From Polyangiaceae bacterium (GTDB lineage: Bacteria; Myxococcota_A; Polyangia; Polyangiales; Polyangiaceae), in contig WQYX01000024.1 in NCBI GenBank assembly GCA_009781005.1, forward strand, positions 1-53,183: a stretch of 53,183 nt of DNA, given 5' to 3'. How positions within the stretch are numbered: the stretch's first letter is position 1; every line of letters begins with the position of its first letter. The notes beneath the pieces are model-generated. The model was given only the letters and a program-made list of their open reading frames with translations. It was not told where the DNA came from and made no database searches. Below, in pieces: positions 1 to 9,319 of the stretch. The position numbers and the translations under genes were made by a program.

Positions 1-130
1 CCGTCGCGAGCGAATCGAGGCTAGGGCGGAGCGCGAGGAGCCCGCGCAAGCGTACTCTTCGTACGTGCGCAGGCACCGCAGCGCCCAACCGACGAATCGA
101 TTCGCGCAGCAGGCTGGTAAACATGCTCTT
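1..130 (+). repeat. Family B structured interspersed repeat, copy B1 (left end cut by window)
   Basis: Bases 1-120 are identical to 53064-53183. From the left: GTCGCGA, inner stem GCGAATCGA, GCTAGG, nested stems around a GTAC-TCTTC-GTAC hairpin, ACCGCAG, CCGACGA, inner stem TCGATTCGC, GCAGCA, then the right outer arm ending in ATGCTCT. The two inner-stem halves are perfect reverse complements. The left outer arm lies outside the window but can be read in copy B2. The right end sits just upstream of the pcnB start and opens an in-frame extension of that gene. No transposase is encoded. Confidence 0.85.
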
Positions 131-148
131 AGTCAATTTCGGCCACGT

Positions 149-1475
<1,327 letters not shown>

Positions 1476-1477
<2 letters not shown>

Positions 1478-1496
1478 CCGCTTTCGATTTGCCGCG
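1476..1496. repeat. Solo family A arm between two convergent stop codons
   Basis: The 19-base core CCGCTTTCGATTTGCCGCG is the same terminal arm that ends the full family A elements at 26.1 and 41.1 kb. Here it stands alone, overlapping the pcnB stop codon and filling almost all of the gap to the stop codon of the CBS gene. The same TGA-CCGCTTTCGAT junction occurs at the sigma-factor stop codon (32.69 kb). Confidence 0.7.
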
Positions 1497-1500
1497 CCCC

Positions 1501-1911
1501 CTATTTGGCGAGGCGCGAATGCAGAAGCTCCGCGAGCGTTCGACACACGTCGACCGTCGTGAAGATGCCGACGACCTTTCCGTTCTGCATGACGACTGCG
1601 GAACCGTATTTGTGCTCGGCCATCGTTGCGACGACTTCGTCGAGCGGTGTCTCGGGCTCCACGGAGTAGACGACGCCGGCCATGGCATCTTCGACTCTGA
1701 GCGTGTTCGCATCGACGTCCTTCAAGGACTCGACGAGGTGCAAATCACGATCGGTCAATATTCCAACGAGCTTGCCTCCCGCGAGCACGGGAAGATGGCG
1801 GATCCCGTGCTCGCGCATCATGTCGTGCGCTTTCGCGACCGTCTGATCGACGCCGATCGAGTGCGGGCTCGTGGTCATGTGTTTTTGGATTCGCGGAATG
1901 GGCTTGCTCAT
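1501..1911 (-). CDS. CBS-domain pair protein
   Basis: 136 residues forming two CBS motifs and almost nothing else. It begins IQKHMTTSPHSIGVDQTVAKA and has GIRHLPV and VGILTDRDL in the first motif, then VEDAM, YGSAVVM and VGIFTTVDV in the second. Stand-alone CBS pairs usually bind adenine nucleotides and act as energy or redox sensors; the partner is unknown here. ATG 1911 is chosen, but an in-frame ATG at 1929 would add MLDDRA; neither has a clear ribosome-binding site. The frame continues far upstream through repeat DNA, which I exclude. It converges on pcnB and is separated from the upstream FHA gene by about 250 bases of repeat. Confidence 0.85.
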   Translation of the reverse strand: MSKPIPRIQKHMTTSPHSIGVDQTVAKAHDMMREHGIRHLPVLAGGKLVGILTDRDLHLVESLKDVDANTLRVEDAMAGVVYSVEPETPLDEVVATMAEHKYGSAVVMQNGKVVGIFTTVDVCRTLAELLHSRLAK

Positions 1912-1985
1912 GGCTCGATCATCAAGCATTGAGCGTGCTTTCGCGAGTAAAAAGAGCCTTCGATTTGGCGCCAGCAAGTTGCGGG

Positions 1986-2150
1986 CTCCCCTGGCGGCGC
2001 GCAGGAGGCCGGGCTTGCCCGGCCGACGAGCACCAGCCCAAGGGGAGCACGCGCGGTGAGCGAAGCGAGACGCGCGGAGGGGTCCCCTCGATTCGCTCGC
2101 GACGGCTGTCGAACTCGCTCTGAGAGCGCGGCGCTCGCGACGGCTAGGAA
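1986..2150. repeat. Chimeric cluster of hairpin modules (module E plus two family B half-arms)
   Basis: Fills most of the 247-base gap between the CBS and FHA genes. From the left: CTCCCCT (1986-1992) pairing with AGGGGAG (2041-2047); GCGCAGGA; a GGCCGGGC-TT-GCCCGGCC hairpin (2007-2024); GACGAGCAC; a GC-rich hairpin with a GCGAAGC tip (about 2050-2076); then on the minus strand two family B arms carrying GTCGCGA, one next to a CTAGC box. The same module order with different but complementary stems recurs at 32541-32640, so this is a recombined mosaic rather than unique sequence. Confidence 0.75.
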
Positions 2151-2158
2151 ATGCGTTT

Positions 2159-3130
2159 TTACGCGGCGGTGATCTCGACGCGGAGCAACTTGCGACCGAC
2201 GAACACGTAGTCGCCGTGAGAAAGTTCGCGTTCGCTCTTGAGGCGCAAGTATGTGCCATTGCGGCTGTTTAGATCCGTGAGGAGAAGCACGCTTCCGTTG
2301 TCCTCGAGACGGCAGTGCGCACTGCTCATATAGAGATCATTAGGGAAGTTGAGATCTCCGCCTTCGCGACCAATCTGCAATGTCGATCCGCGTGCGCATA
2401 CGGTCATTCCGGGCGCCCCGCCTTGGAGTATCTGCGTAATGCGAAATGGACTCGGGTGCTTTGGCGACGAATAGAAATACGTGCCGTCCGCGCTCGGCGT
2501 GTCGTTCAACGTTGGTGACGATTCGAGAATGAAGACTTGCTCACCGGCCAGGAAGTGATCGCCCGGCTCTACTTCGACCGAGCCCCGCACCCGCAAATAA
2601 ACACCGTTGAGCGAACCTTCATCGCGAACGACGAGCGCGCCGTTTCGGTAAAAGAAGTTCGCGTGCCGAGGTGACACGAACACGTCGTCCTGGAAGGCGA
2701 CTTGCCCGTTGCGACCAACGATGTGTTTGTCTGAATTGAGCTGGTAGCTGAGTCCCTCGACGCCCTCTCCGCGAATGAGAATGAGTTTCGCTTTGCCTGG
2801 CGCCTGAAGCTGCCCGAAAAATTGCGTGCGAGCAGACAGGACTTCGGGGGGAACCGCACCACCGCATCGACCACAGAACTTGTGACCAAGCGGGACAGAG
2901 GTCGAACACGAACGACACACGAAGTTCTTCGCTTGATCCATAAGCTCCTCGACGGACTTGGCCCTGGGGGGGGTGAAGATACGACCGTGCGCAAGGGGAC
3001 GCGACACCTTCTCGTGGGCCCTCGCGACGAATTCGATGGCGAGCGTATGCTGGCAAACTTCGCATACCTTGGCGCCGAGCCTCGCGTACGTATCGCAGCG
3101 CGCACAAACAATGCCGATTTCGAAATCCAC
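2159..3130 (-). CDS. Zinc-ribbon protein with two FHA domains
   Basis: 323 residues with two N-terminal CXXC...CXXC zinc ribbons (CARC...CEVC near residues 9-26; CRSC...CGRC near 72-89) and two FHA domains. The first FHA (about 115-205) has VGRNG, SPRHANF and EGSLNGVYLR; the second (about 235-320) has QIGREG, SSAHCRLE and NSRNGTYLR, so both keep the residues that read phosphothreonine. Such proteins act as adaptors for Ser/Thr kinases, in line with the kinase-rich neighbourhood. The start is GTG at 3130. It lies 25 bases downstream of the histidine kinase gene on the same strand and may be the last gene of that operon. Confidence 0.85.
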   Translation of the reverse strand: MDFEIGIVCARCDTYARLGAKVCEVCQHTLAIEFVARAHEKVSRPLAHGRIFTPPRAKSVEELMDQAKNFVCRSCSTSVPLGHKFCGRCGGAVPPEVLSARTQFFGQLQAPGKAKLILIRGEGVEGLSYQLNSDKHIVGRNGQVAFQDDVFVSPRHANFFYRNGALVVRDEGSLNGVYLRVRGSVEVEPGDHFLAGEQVFILESSPTLNDTPSADGTYFYSSPKHPSPFRITQILQGGAPGMTVCARGSTLQIGREGGDLNFPNDLYMSSAHCRLEDNGSVLLLTDLNSRNGTYLRLKSERELSHGDYVFVGRKLLRVEITAA

Positions 3131-3155
3131 GGCTTTCTAAGCTTACCAAAAAAAT

Positions 3156-4520
3156 CTACTCCGCCGCGCAAGCAGGCAGCTCGATCGTCACCTCGGCGCC
3201 GACCACCGCATCGTCCTTCGTGAGATTCGCCGCCGATGCAGCGCCACCATGCGCCTCGACGATTCGCCTGACGAGCGCAAGACCAAGGCCCATCCCGTGC
3301 GCGCGAGGAGAGCGGGCGATATCGTCACCGGTGACGAATGCGTCGAACGCACGGGCGAGGATCGACACCGGAAAACCGGGACCTTGATCGCGCACCGCGA
3401 TCTTCACGCGACCGCCATGAAGAGATACCTCGACCTCGATGGGGAGTTCCCTTGGGTGACCGTGCGCCCACGCGTTCGTGAAGAGGTTGTGCACAGCGCG
3501 ACCGAGCAAAGCACTGTCGATCTCCGCGGTGACATCCTCTGCTTGGGGCATCACGGTGAGCTCGATAGGGCCACTCGTCTCCTGAGCAACGCGCGCGCGC
3601 AACCACGGGACCACCGACTGACGCTCGCCACGCAGATCGGCGAGGCCCGCGCGCGCCGAAGCGAGCAGATCGCCGAGGATCGCGTCGACCTCGACGAGCT
3701 CGCGATCGACGTCGTCGAGTGCCAGAAGAGCGCGCGGAGCCGTGACCGCGCGTGGCTCGGCCTCGGTCTGCTCGCGCGCGATCTCGATGGCGATGCGCGC
3801 GCGGCCGAGCGGTGAGCGAAGCTCGTGACTGATGGCGGCAAGGAGCTCGCGCTGTTCGACGACGACGCGCGCGATGCGATCGGCCATGCCGTCGAACGCC
3901 CGCCCGACGTCGCGAACCTCCTCTGCAACCCAACGGCGCGGCATCATGTCGATGCCGGTGCGCGCAGCGAGATTGCCGCCGCCGAAACGCGTTGCGGTCT
4001 GTGCGAGGTGTTCGAGCGGACGCGCGAGTCGCTTCGACACGCGCCGCGCTGCTGCCCCGAGCACGAGGACTGCCACGCCCAGAGCGACGAACGCACGCCA
4101 TAGCTGCGGACGCGGGCTGTTGCGCAAGGCGAGCGCGCCAACGACCTCGCCGCTACGAACGACGGGGAAGTAAGCAACGTCCTTCTCGAAGATCATGGCG
4201 CCGGGCGCGGGAGGCACGCGATCTCCGAGCACGGCGAGGTTTCGCTCGATGTACAAATCGAGCCCCGTGGTTTCGCGGAGCTCGGTCACGTAAGCGTCCG
4301 CCGCTTGCGGATCGTCCCAGATGCGTGCGAGCCGGCGCTGCATGTGGCGCGAAATGATGCGCGCGGACGTCTCGCCCGACTCGGTGTTCGTCAGAGCGGT
4401 CGTCACGGCGCTCGCGACGATCGCAAGGACGATCGCGCCGAGGAACCAGAGGAGCAAACGCGCCTGGAGATTCCGAAGGTGACGAAACGCCCTCTGCCTG
4501 GCGCGAGAATGCGGAGTCAC
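3156..4520 (-). CDS. Membrane sensor histidine kinase (HAMP type, paired with an OmpR-like regulator)
   Basis: 454 residues: TM1 at 21-43, a periplasmic sensor of roughly 100 residues, TM2 at about 143-158, HAMP linker, HisKA with SHELRSPL (phospho-acceptor His232), N-box HNLFTNA (344-350), G1 DQGPG (378-382) and G2 GMGLGL (409-414). All catalytic boxes are intact. The order matches CpxA/EnvZ-type envelope sensors. It starts with GTG at 4520, overlapping the regulator's stop codon by 4 bases (GTGA), so the pair is translationally coupled. The signal is unknown. Confidence 0.9.
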   Translation of the reverse strand: MTPHSRARQRAFRHLRNLQARLLLWFLGAIVLAIVASAVTTALTNTESGETSARIISRHMQRRLARIWDDPQAADAYVTELRETTGLDLYIERNLAVLGDRVPPAPGAMIFEKDVAYFPVVRSGEVVGALALRNSPRPQLWRAFVALGVAVLVLGAAARRVSKRLARPLEHLAQTATRFGGGNLAARTGIDMMPRRWVAEEVRDVGRAFDGMADRIARVVVEQRELLAAISHELRSPLGRARIAIEIAREQTEAEPRAVTAPRALLALDDVDRELVEVDAILGDLLASARAGLADLRGERQSVVPWLRARVAQETSGPIELTVMPQAEDVTAEIDSALLGRAVHNLFTNAWAHGHPRELPIEVEVSLHGGRVKIAVRDQGPGFPVSILARAFDAFVTGDDIARSPRAHGMGLGLALVRRIVEAHGGAASAANLTKDDAVVGAEVTIELPACAAE

Positions 4521-5290
4521 GTAGACCCGTTCGATGGAACTTCAGGCGCCACGCTCGCGAGCACGTAGCCGACGCCACGCACGGTCTTGATGAGGCGAGG
4601 TTCTTTGGGATCGTCCTCGAGTTTTTGGCGCAAGCGGCTCACGTGCACGTCGAGCGAGCGGTCCACCGACGGATCGTACGCTGCCGGTTTGTCCTTCGCT
4701 TGTGCAGGTTCGCGCACTTCGTTCGCGAGCTCCTCGCGCGTCACCGTCCGGCCCAGATGCCGGGCGAGCGCGACGAGGATGCGGAACTCGAACGACGTGA
4801 GCGACACCTCGACTCCGTGCTTGTGCACGGTTCGCGCGCCGACATCGATTTCGAGCGGACCGACCCTGAGGCGTTCCGGTGCGGCGTGCGCCATGGACGA
4901 TCCGATGGAGGACAACGCCAAGGGGCGCACGCGCCTCAGCACGGCCCGCACGCGCGCCAAGAGCTCGCGCGGGTTGAACGGCTTCGGCACGTAATCATCG
5001 GCACCGATCTCGAGCCCCACGATGCGGTCCGCGTCGTCACCGCGCGCGGTGAGCATGACGACGGGGATATCCGCGGCAGCCGAGGCGCGGATCCGACGGC
5101 AGACTTCGAAGCCGTTGATGCCGGGGAGCATGACGTCGAGCAGAACGACATCGAAGGTCTTCGAGCCGAGTGTTGCGAGCGCGGTCATCCCGTCCTCGAC
5201 ATGCGTGAGCGTCACCTCGTGCGAGCCCATGTACTCCGAAAGCAGGCGCGCCAGATCGCGGTCATCATCGACGAGAAGCGCGTGAATCAT
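4517..5290 (-). CDS. OmpR/PhoB-family response regulator
   Basis: 257 residues: a receiver domain with acidic pocket DDD (8-10), phospho-acceptor Asp52 in LLDVMLPG, Thr81 and Lys103 (VPKPF), then a winged-helix DNA-binding domain with SLTSFEFRIL and the C-terminal KTVRGVGYVLA signature. The linker is longer than usual (about 30 residues, SSIGSSMAHAAPE), and there is an insertion near LANEVREPAQAKDKPAAYD just before the DVHVSRLRQKL recognition helix. The ATG at 5290 is chosen because the preceding residues are not conserved. It lies 14 bases after the TPR gene and overlaps its kinase. Confidence 0.92.
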   Translation of the reverse strand: MIHALLVDDDRDLARLLSEYMGSHEVTLTHVEDGMTALATLGSKTFDVVLLDVMLPGINGFEVCRRIRASAAADIPVVMLTARGDDADRIVGLEIGADDYVPKPFNPRELLARVRAVLRRVRPLALSSIGSSMAHAAPERLRVGPLEIDVGARTVHKHGVEVSLTSFEFRILVALARHLGRTVTREELANEVREPAQAKDKPAAYDPSVDRSLDVHVSRLRQKLEDDPKEPRLIKTVRGVGYVLASVAPEVPSNGST

Positions 5291-5304
5291 GCTCGCCTCA
5301 ATGC

Positions 5305-6339
5305 TCAAAAAGATCCGTTGGCGGAGACGGCCGCCTTTAGATGATTTCGCGCGCGAAGGGTGAAGGGGCCATCGGGGTGCGCCGTGATCCAAGCGCGAAA
5401 CTGCTCGATCGACAAATCAAAGCGACCGGCGCGAAAGTATGCGACGCCGAGCGCGTACGCCGTCGGGTAGGCCGCGTCGATCTTGCCAAGGAGGCGAATC
5501 TTGTCGATGCGCCACAGTTCCGTTGCACGCGCGAAGTCTTCGTCTGCTCGCTCGCGCGCAGCTTCGGTCGTGGCGGCTCGGCGTCGAGCATCGAGCGCCA
5601 TGCGCTGAGCGCTCGTGGGATGGGGATGTGCGATGTAAAGCGTGTAGAGTGCACGATGCTCGTCGAGCGTCAGCGCGAAGGCGGGCACCTGGTCGACGCC
5701 GGCAATCGCGTTCCAGACGACTTTGAAAGCACTTCGTCGCTCCGAGGGTGTGAGGACGACGCGGGCTCTTTCGACCCAGCCGGCGTCGCGCATGCGATCG
5801 ATGAAGCCGCCACCGAGCTCCTCGAGATCGCGCGAGACGACACCAGCCGCTTCGAACCTTTCGACCTCGGCGAGAAAACTTGCGAGCTGCAACGCGCGCA
5901 GGGAGAGCAGATCCTCCACGGCGTCTTCGCGTGTTGCAAGCTTCGCTCGGGCGTCATCGATGGCTCGCCGCGCCGTCATGATGTCGTCCTCGGTTGCGTG
6001 CGTGAGCTGCAGGGCGTTGAACGCGCGAATGGCGCTCCCCATCGCGAGGACGTCGCCCGGGAGGCGCGTTTCGATGGCCCGCGCAGCACGCGCTCGGTCA
6101 TCGCGCACCGTTCGGCCGAGCGTGCGCTCGTCGACATCTGGCAGAGGGATGGACGACGGCGCTGCCGCGCGCGGAAGCATGAGTGCGCCCATGATGACCG
6201 CGGCGCCGACAGGGATGAGCGCTAGCCACCGATCATTGAGTGAAGGCTTCGTGCGACCTTCGACCTTCGCGCGAGCGCGCGCGAGAGCACGCGCGACGCT
6301 CGGCGGAAGATCCGTCCCTTTTTTGTCTTCGCTGCCCAC
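5305..6339 (-). CDS. Single-pass membrane protein with TPR-like C-terminus
   Basis: 344 residues. The N-terminus is charged (residues 1-37), followed by one membrane segment (LIPVGAAVIMGALMLP, near 41-56). The rest is Ala/Arg-rich helical sequence ending in a recognisable TPR-like pair, PTAYALGVAYFRAGRFDLSIEQF followed by an ITAHPDGPFTLRARNHLKAA helix. No enzyme motif is visible. It lies 3 bases after nfsB and 14 bases before the response-regulator gene, so it is probably co-transcribed with the two-component system. A role as a membrane-anchored scaffold is only a guess. Confidence 0.7.
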   Translation of the reverse strand: MGSEDKKGTDLPPSVARALARARAKVEGRTKPSLNDRWLALIPVGAAVIMGALMLPRAAAPSSIPLPDVDERTLGRTVRDDRARAARAIETRLPGDVLAMGSAIRAFNALQLTHATEDDIMTARRAIDDARAKLATREDAVEDLLSLRALQLASFLAEVERFEAAGVVSRDLEELGGGFIDRMRDAGWVERARVVLTPSERRSAFKVVWNAIAGVDQVPAFALTLDEHRALYTLYIAHPHPTSAQRMALDARRRAATTEAARERADEDFARATELWRIDKIRLLGKIDAAYPTAYALGVAYFRAGRFDLSIEQFRAWITAHPDGPFTLRARNHLKAAVSANGSF

Positions 6340-6342
6340 CCG

Positions 6343-6999
6343 TCAGATATCCGTGAACAGCGTCTCCATTGGAAATCGCGACTTGGGCAGATTGGCATTG
6401 AAGTCGTCCGCGCTGTGGTAGCCCAACGACACGAGCACGGTGCCCGTAAAGCCACGCTCGCGCAGGCCGAGTTCGTGATCGAGCATGTCGCTATCGAATC
6501 CTTCCATGGGCACGGCGTCTACCTCCAGCACCCCTGCGCCCATCAGCAGGATGCCCAGCGCGATGTAGGTTTGCTTCTCCATCCAGGCTTGCACGTCGCG
6601 GTGCGCGTAGCGGTGCATATCCGCATAACCAAAGAGCGTTTCGCGCCGTGTTTGCCGGACTTGCGTGGTGGGGAAGCGGCCATCGCGCGCTTCCTGCTCG
6701 AGGATGGCGTCGACGTGCGCGTCGGTGAGCGTATGCCGAGTGCACAGCACGAATACGTGCGAGGCGTTGACGATCTTGGGCGCGTTGTAGGCATAAATGC
6801 CGTGCGCGGCCTTTGCGATACGGGCTTTGCCTATGTCGGTCGATGCGACGACGACATGCCACGGCTGCAAATTGACCGACGACGGCGACAAGCGCAAAAG
6901 CTCGCGCAACTGCTCGATGAGCGGCGCGGGAATCTTGCGAGCGGGGTCATAGGCTTTGGTGGCGTAACGGGTGCGAGCGTAGGGGAGAAGATCGATCAT
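6343..6999 (-). CDS. nfsB: Oxygen-insensitive NAD(P)H nitroreductase / dihydropteridine reductase
   Basis: 218 residues, the same length as E. coli NfsB and similar along its whole length: RYATKAYDP at the N-terminus, LLRLSPSSVNLQPWH (FMN-binding Ser and Gln), VVVASTD-GKARIAKAA, ADMHR, WMEKQTYIALG, DAVPMEGFD and the NLPKSRFP tail. It is a cytoplasmic FMN flavoprotein reducing nitroaromatics and quinones with NAD(P)H. It heads a tightly spaced minus-strand group (3 bases to the next gene); a functional link to the downstream two-component system is not obvious. Confidence 0.93.
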   Translation of the reverse strand: MIDLLPYARTRYATKAYDPARKIPAPLIEQLRELLRLSPSSVNLQPWHVVVASTDIGKARIAKAAHGIYAYNAPKIVNASHVFVLCTRHTLTDAHVDAILEQEARDGRFPTTQVRQTRRETLFGYADMHRYAHRDVQAWMEKQTYIALGILLMGAGVLEVDAVPMEGFDSDMLDHELGLRERGFTGTVLVSLGYHSADDFNANLPKSRFPMETLFTDI

Positions 7000-7028
7000 G
7001 CAGAAGCCTCATACCATCAGCGGGATGT

Positions 7029-7565
7029 CTACGAGAGGCCCGGGCCTCTGGTGAACAACGTGTTGATCGAGGCCATGGGCAGCACCAACCGTGGTGACTC
7101 TGGCAGACGAATAAATCCATGCGCGCAATAGAACTTTGCCGCACGTTTATCGATGGCGTCGACGACGACCATCGATGAGCCGACGATGTCGGCGCTCTCG
7201 TAGGCCTTGCGGAGCGCGCGAACGAGCAGCGCTCCTCCCATTCCCTGCCCCTGTTGCGACGTCGCGATGGCGAGCCGCCCTATGAGCGTAGCGCTGACGA
7301 GTGGATAACGGGGCAAGTGCCTACGCGCCTCATTGGGTATTGCGCCGGGTGCAAGCCCGTATGCGCAAAGGGTGAAGGAACCGAGGATCGTGCGAGGCTC
7401 ATCGAGCCTTACAAGAACGAACACGGCGTTCGCCTTCCTCCGGACGTCTTGGGAAGCCTGCGTCTTGAGATAGCTATCGAGGCTTTCGACGCCGCACGAG
7501 AAACCCGCGCGATCGTGACGCTTGACATCGAGCGGCTCGACGCGCAGGTCCTTCACGGCACTCAT
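7029..7565 (-). CDS. GNAT-family N-acetyltransferase, TacT-like
   Basis: 178 residues with the acetyl-CoA loop SQQGQGMGGALLVRAL (R/Q-x-x-G-x-G/A type) near residues 102-117 and the C-terminal KFYCAHGF-LP segment. The opening DRAGFSCGVESLDSYLKTQA and the VLVRLDEPRTILGSFTLCAYGL strand are typical of the GNAT proteins that act as toxins (acetylating charged tRNA) beside DUF1778 antitoxins. No antitoxin-sized gene lies upstream: the UXS gene diverges 57 bases away. It is therefore an orphan or a TA-independent acetyltransferase. A shortened relative lies 4 kb away (11716-11845). Confidence 0.8.
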   Translation of the reverse strand: MSAVKDLRVEPLDVKRHDRAGFSCGVESLDSYLKTQASQDVRRKANAVFVLVRLDEPRTILGSFTLCAYGLAPGAIPNEARRHLPRYPLVSATLIGRLAIATSQQGQGMGGALLVRALRKAYESADIVGSSMVVVDAIDKRAAKFYCAHGFIRLPESPRLVLPMASINTLFTRGPGLS

Positions 7566-7622
7566 GGCTTACGGTTCGCTTGCGGGCCGAACGAATCATA
7601 GCTAGAGAGGGCTCGCGATCGC

Positions 7623-8600
7623 ATGGGACTCGGATCGACACGTCGCACTGTGCTCATCACCGGGGCAGCCGGTTTTTTGGGCTCGCACCTCGCCGATCGC
7701 CTCCTGGCCGAGGGATTCGAGGTCGTGGGTCTCGACAACCTGATGACCGGAGACCTCGGAAATCTCCGCTCCGCGAGCCGCGAGCCGCACTTTCATCTCG
7801 AGATCGGGGATGTTCGTGAGACGCTCCACGTCTACGCCGAGATCATCTTCAACTTGGCCTGCCCTGCCTCGCCAGTGCACTATCAGTCCGATCCGTACGC
7901 CACGCTCACGTCCAGCGTCTTCGGCGCGATCCGCCTGGCCGAGTACGCGCGCCTCCGCCGCGTTCGCATCGTCCACGCGAGCACCTCGGAGGTGTACGGC
8001 GATCCGCTCGAGCACCCACAAAAAGAGACCTACTGGGGCCACGTGAACCCGATTGGCGAACGCGCTTGCTACGACGAGGGCAAGCGCGCAGCCGAGACCG
8101 TGCTGATGGACGCGCGGCGCGTGCACGGCGCGGACGTCCGCATCATGCGCATCTTCAATACGTACGGTCCGCGCATGGCGCTGAACGACGGACGCGTCGT
8201 CTCGAACTTCCTTCGCCAGGCGATCGAGGGTGAGCCGATCACCATGTACGGGGACGGCTCGCAGTCACGCTCCTTTTGCTACCAAAGTGATCTGATCGAC
8301 GGGATTTTCCGGCTTGCGATCGTCAATGCCATCGAGCAGCCAATCGTGAACCTCGGCAATCCGCGTGAGATGACGATGAACGAGCTCGCGTTTGCGGTGA
8401 TGAACGTTGCCGGCAAGGAGGTCGCTATCGTGCGAAAACCGCTCCCGGCAGACGATCCACGCCGCCGCTGTCCCGACATCACGCTGGCGAACAAACTCCT
8501 TGGTTGGGAGCCGAAGGTCGCCCTCGAACAGGGCATCGCCGCGACGTGCGCCGACTTTCGCGAGCGACTCCTTCCCGAAGCCAAGCCGGAGCAGCGATGA
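7623..8600 (+). CDS. UDP-glucuronate decarboxylase-like NAD-dependent sugar epimerase (UXS type)
   Basis: 325-residue short-chain dehydrogenase: Rossmann motif [14 protein letters not shown] (12-25), [24 protein letters not shown], catalytic [16 protein letters not shown] (YxxxK, near 146-150) and [11 protein letters not shown]. The run from [13 protein letters not shown] through [19 protein letters not shown] is characteristic of UXS enzymes, which convert UDP-glucuronate to UDP-xylose; dTDP-glucose dehydratases and 4-epimerases lack it. It starts at ATG 7623 and overlaps the next gene by ATGA. It probably supplies a nucleotide sugar for surface polysaccharide. Confidence 0.85.
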   Translation: MGLGSTRRTVLITGAAGFLGSHLADRLLAEGFEVVGLDNLMTGDLGNLRSASREPHFHLEIGDVRETLHVYAEIIFNLACPASPVHYQSDPYATLTSSVFGAIRLAEYARLRRVRIVHASTSEVYGDPLEHPQKETYWGHVNPIGERACYDEGKRAAETVLMDARRVHGADVRIMRIFNTYGPRMALNDGRVVSNFLRQAIEGEPITMYGDGSQSRSFCYQSDLIDGIFRLAIVNAIEQPIVNLGNPREMTMNELAFAVMNVAGKEVAIVRKPLPADDPRRRCPDITLANKLLGWEPKVALEQGIAATCADFRERLLPEAKPEQR

Positions 8601-9319
8601 GCCCCAACGGCGCGGAGAAAAAGCACCTCGTCTCCGTGGTCATGCCGTGTTTCAACGAGAGACCCACGATCGTCGCCTCGGTGAAGCGCGTGCTCGACGC
8701 GCCGTTTTACAAAGAGATCGTCGTCGTTGACGACGGCTCGACCGACGGGACGCGTGACGTCCTCGCGAACGAGGTCACGAAGCTTCCCGACGTGCGCGTC
8801 TTTTACCAGCCGGAGAACCGCGGAAAAGGCGCTGCGCTCCACCGCGGCTTCGCCGAAGCGCAGGGCGACATCATCATCGTCCAGGACGCCGACCTCGAGT
8901 ACGATCCGCACGATATCCCCGCGGTCGTTCAACCCATCATCGACGGCGACGCGGACGTGGTTTATGGCTCGCGCTTCCTCGGCGGCCCGCACCGCGTTCT
9001 CTATTATTGGCACTCGGTCGGCAATACCCTTTTGACGACCGTATCCAATATGATTTCGGACTTGAATCTCACGGACATGGAGACCTGTTACAAGGCCTTC
9101 CGCGCCGAGATCTTGAAGAGCCTTCACCTCGAAGAAGAGCGCTTCGGCTTCGAGCCCGAGGTGACGGTGAAAATCTCGCGCCACCCCGGGGTTCGAATTT
9201 ACGAAGTGCCGATTTCGTATCGCGGCCGCACGTACGACGAAGGCAAGAAAATCGGCCTCAAAGACGCATTTCGCGCAATGTATTGTCTCGCGCGCTACGG
9301 GGTATTTCGAAGCAAGTGA
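8597..9319 (+). CDS. GT2 glycosyltransferase, polyprenyl-phosphate sugar synthase type
   Basis: 240 residues with a GT-A fold: [14 protein letters not shown] at the start, [25 protein letters not shown], the metal-binding DAD of [19 protein letters not shown] and the acceptor-side motif [10 protein letters not shown]. This is the arrangement of dolichyl/undecaprenyl-phosphate mannose or glucose synthases, without the membrane domain of the larger forms. ATG 8597 overlaps the upstream TGA and its own TGA overlaps the next start, so the three genes are translationally coupled. It probably charges a lipid carrier used by the adjacent membrane protein. Confidence 0.85.
   Translation: MSPNGAEKKHLVSVVMPCFNERPTIVASVKRVLDAPFYKEIVVVDDGSTDGTRDVLANEVTKLPDVRVFYQPENRGKGAALHRGFAEAQGDIIIVQDADLEYDPHDIPAVVQPIIDGDADVVYGSRFLGGPHRVLYYWHSVGNTLLTTVSNMISDLNLTDMETCYKAFRAEILKSLHLEEERFGFEPEVTVKISRHPGVRIYEVPISYRGRTYDEGKKIGLKDAFRAMYCLARYGVFRSK

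Noticed and set aside
65..148. Longer PcnB starting at GTG 65
   Set aside because: This part is entirely repeat-element sequence with the same frame seen before nirV. PcnB has a good ATG at 149, so no repeat-derived residues are needed.
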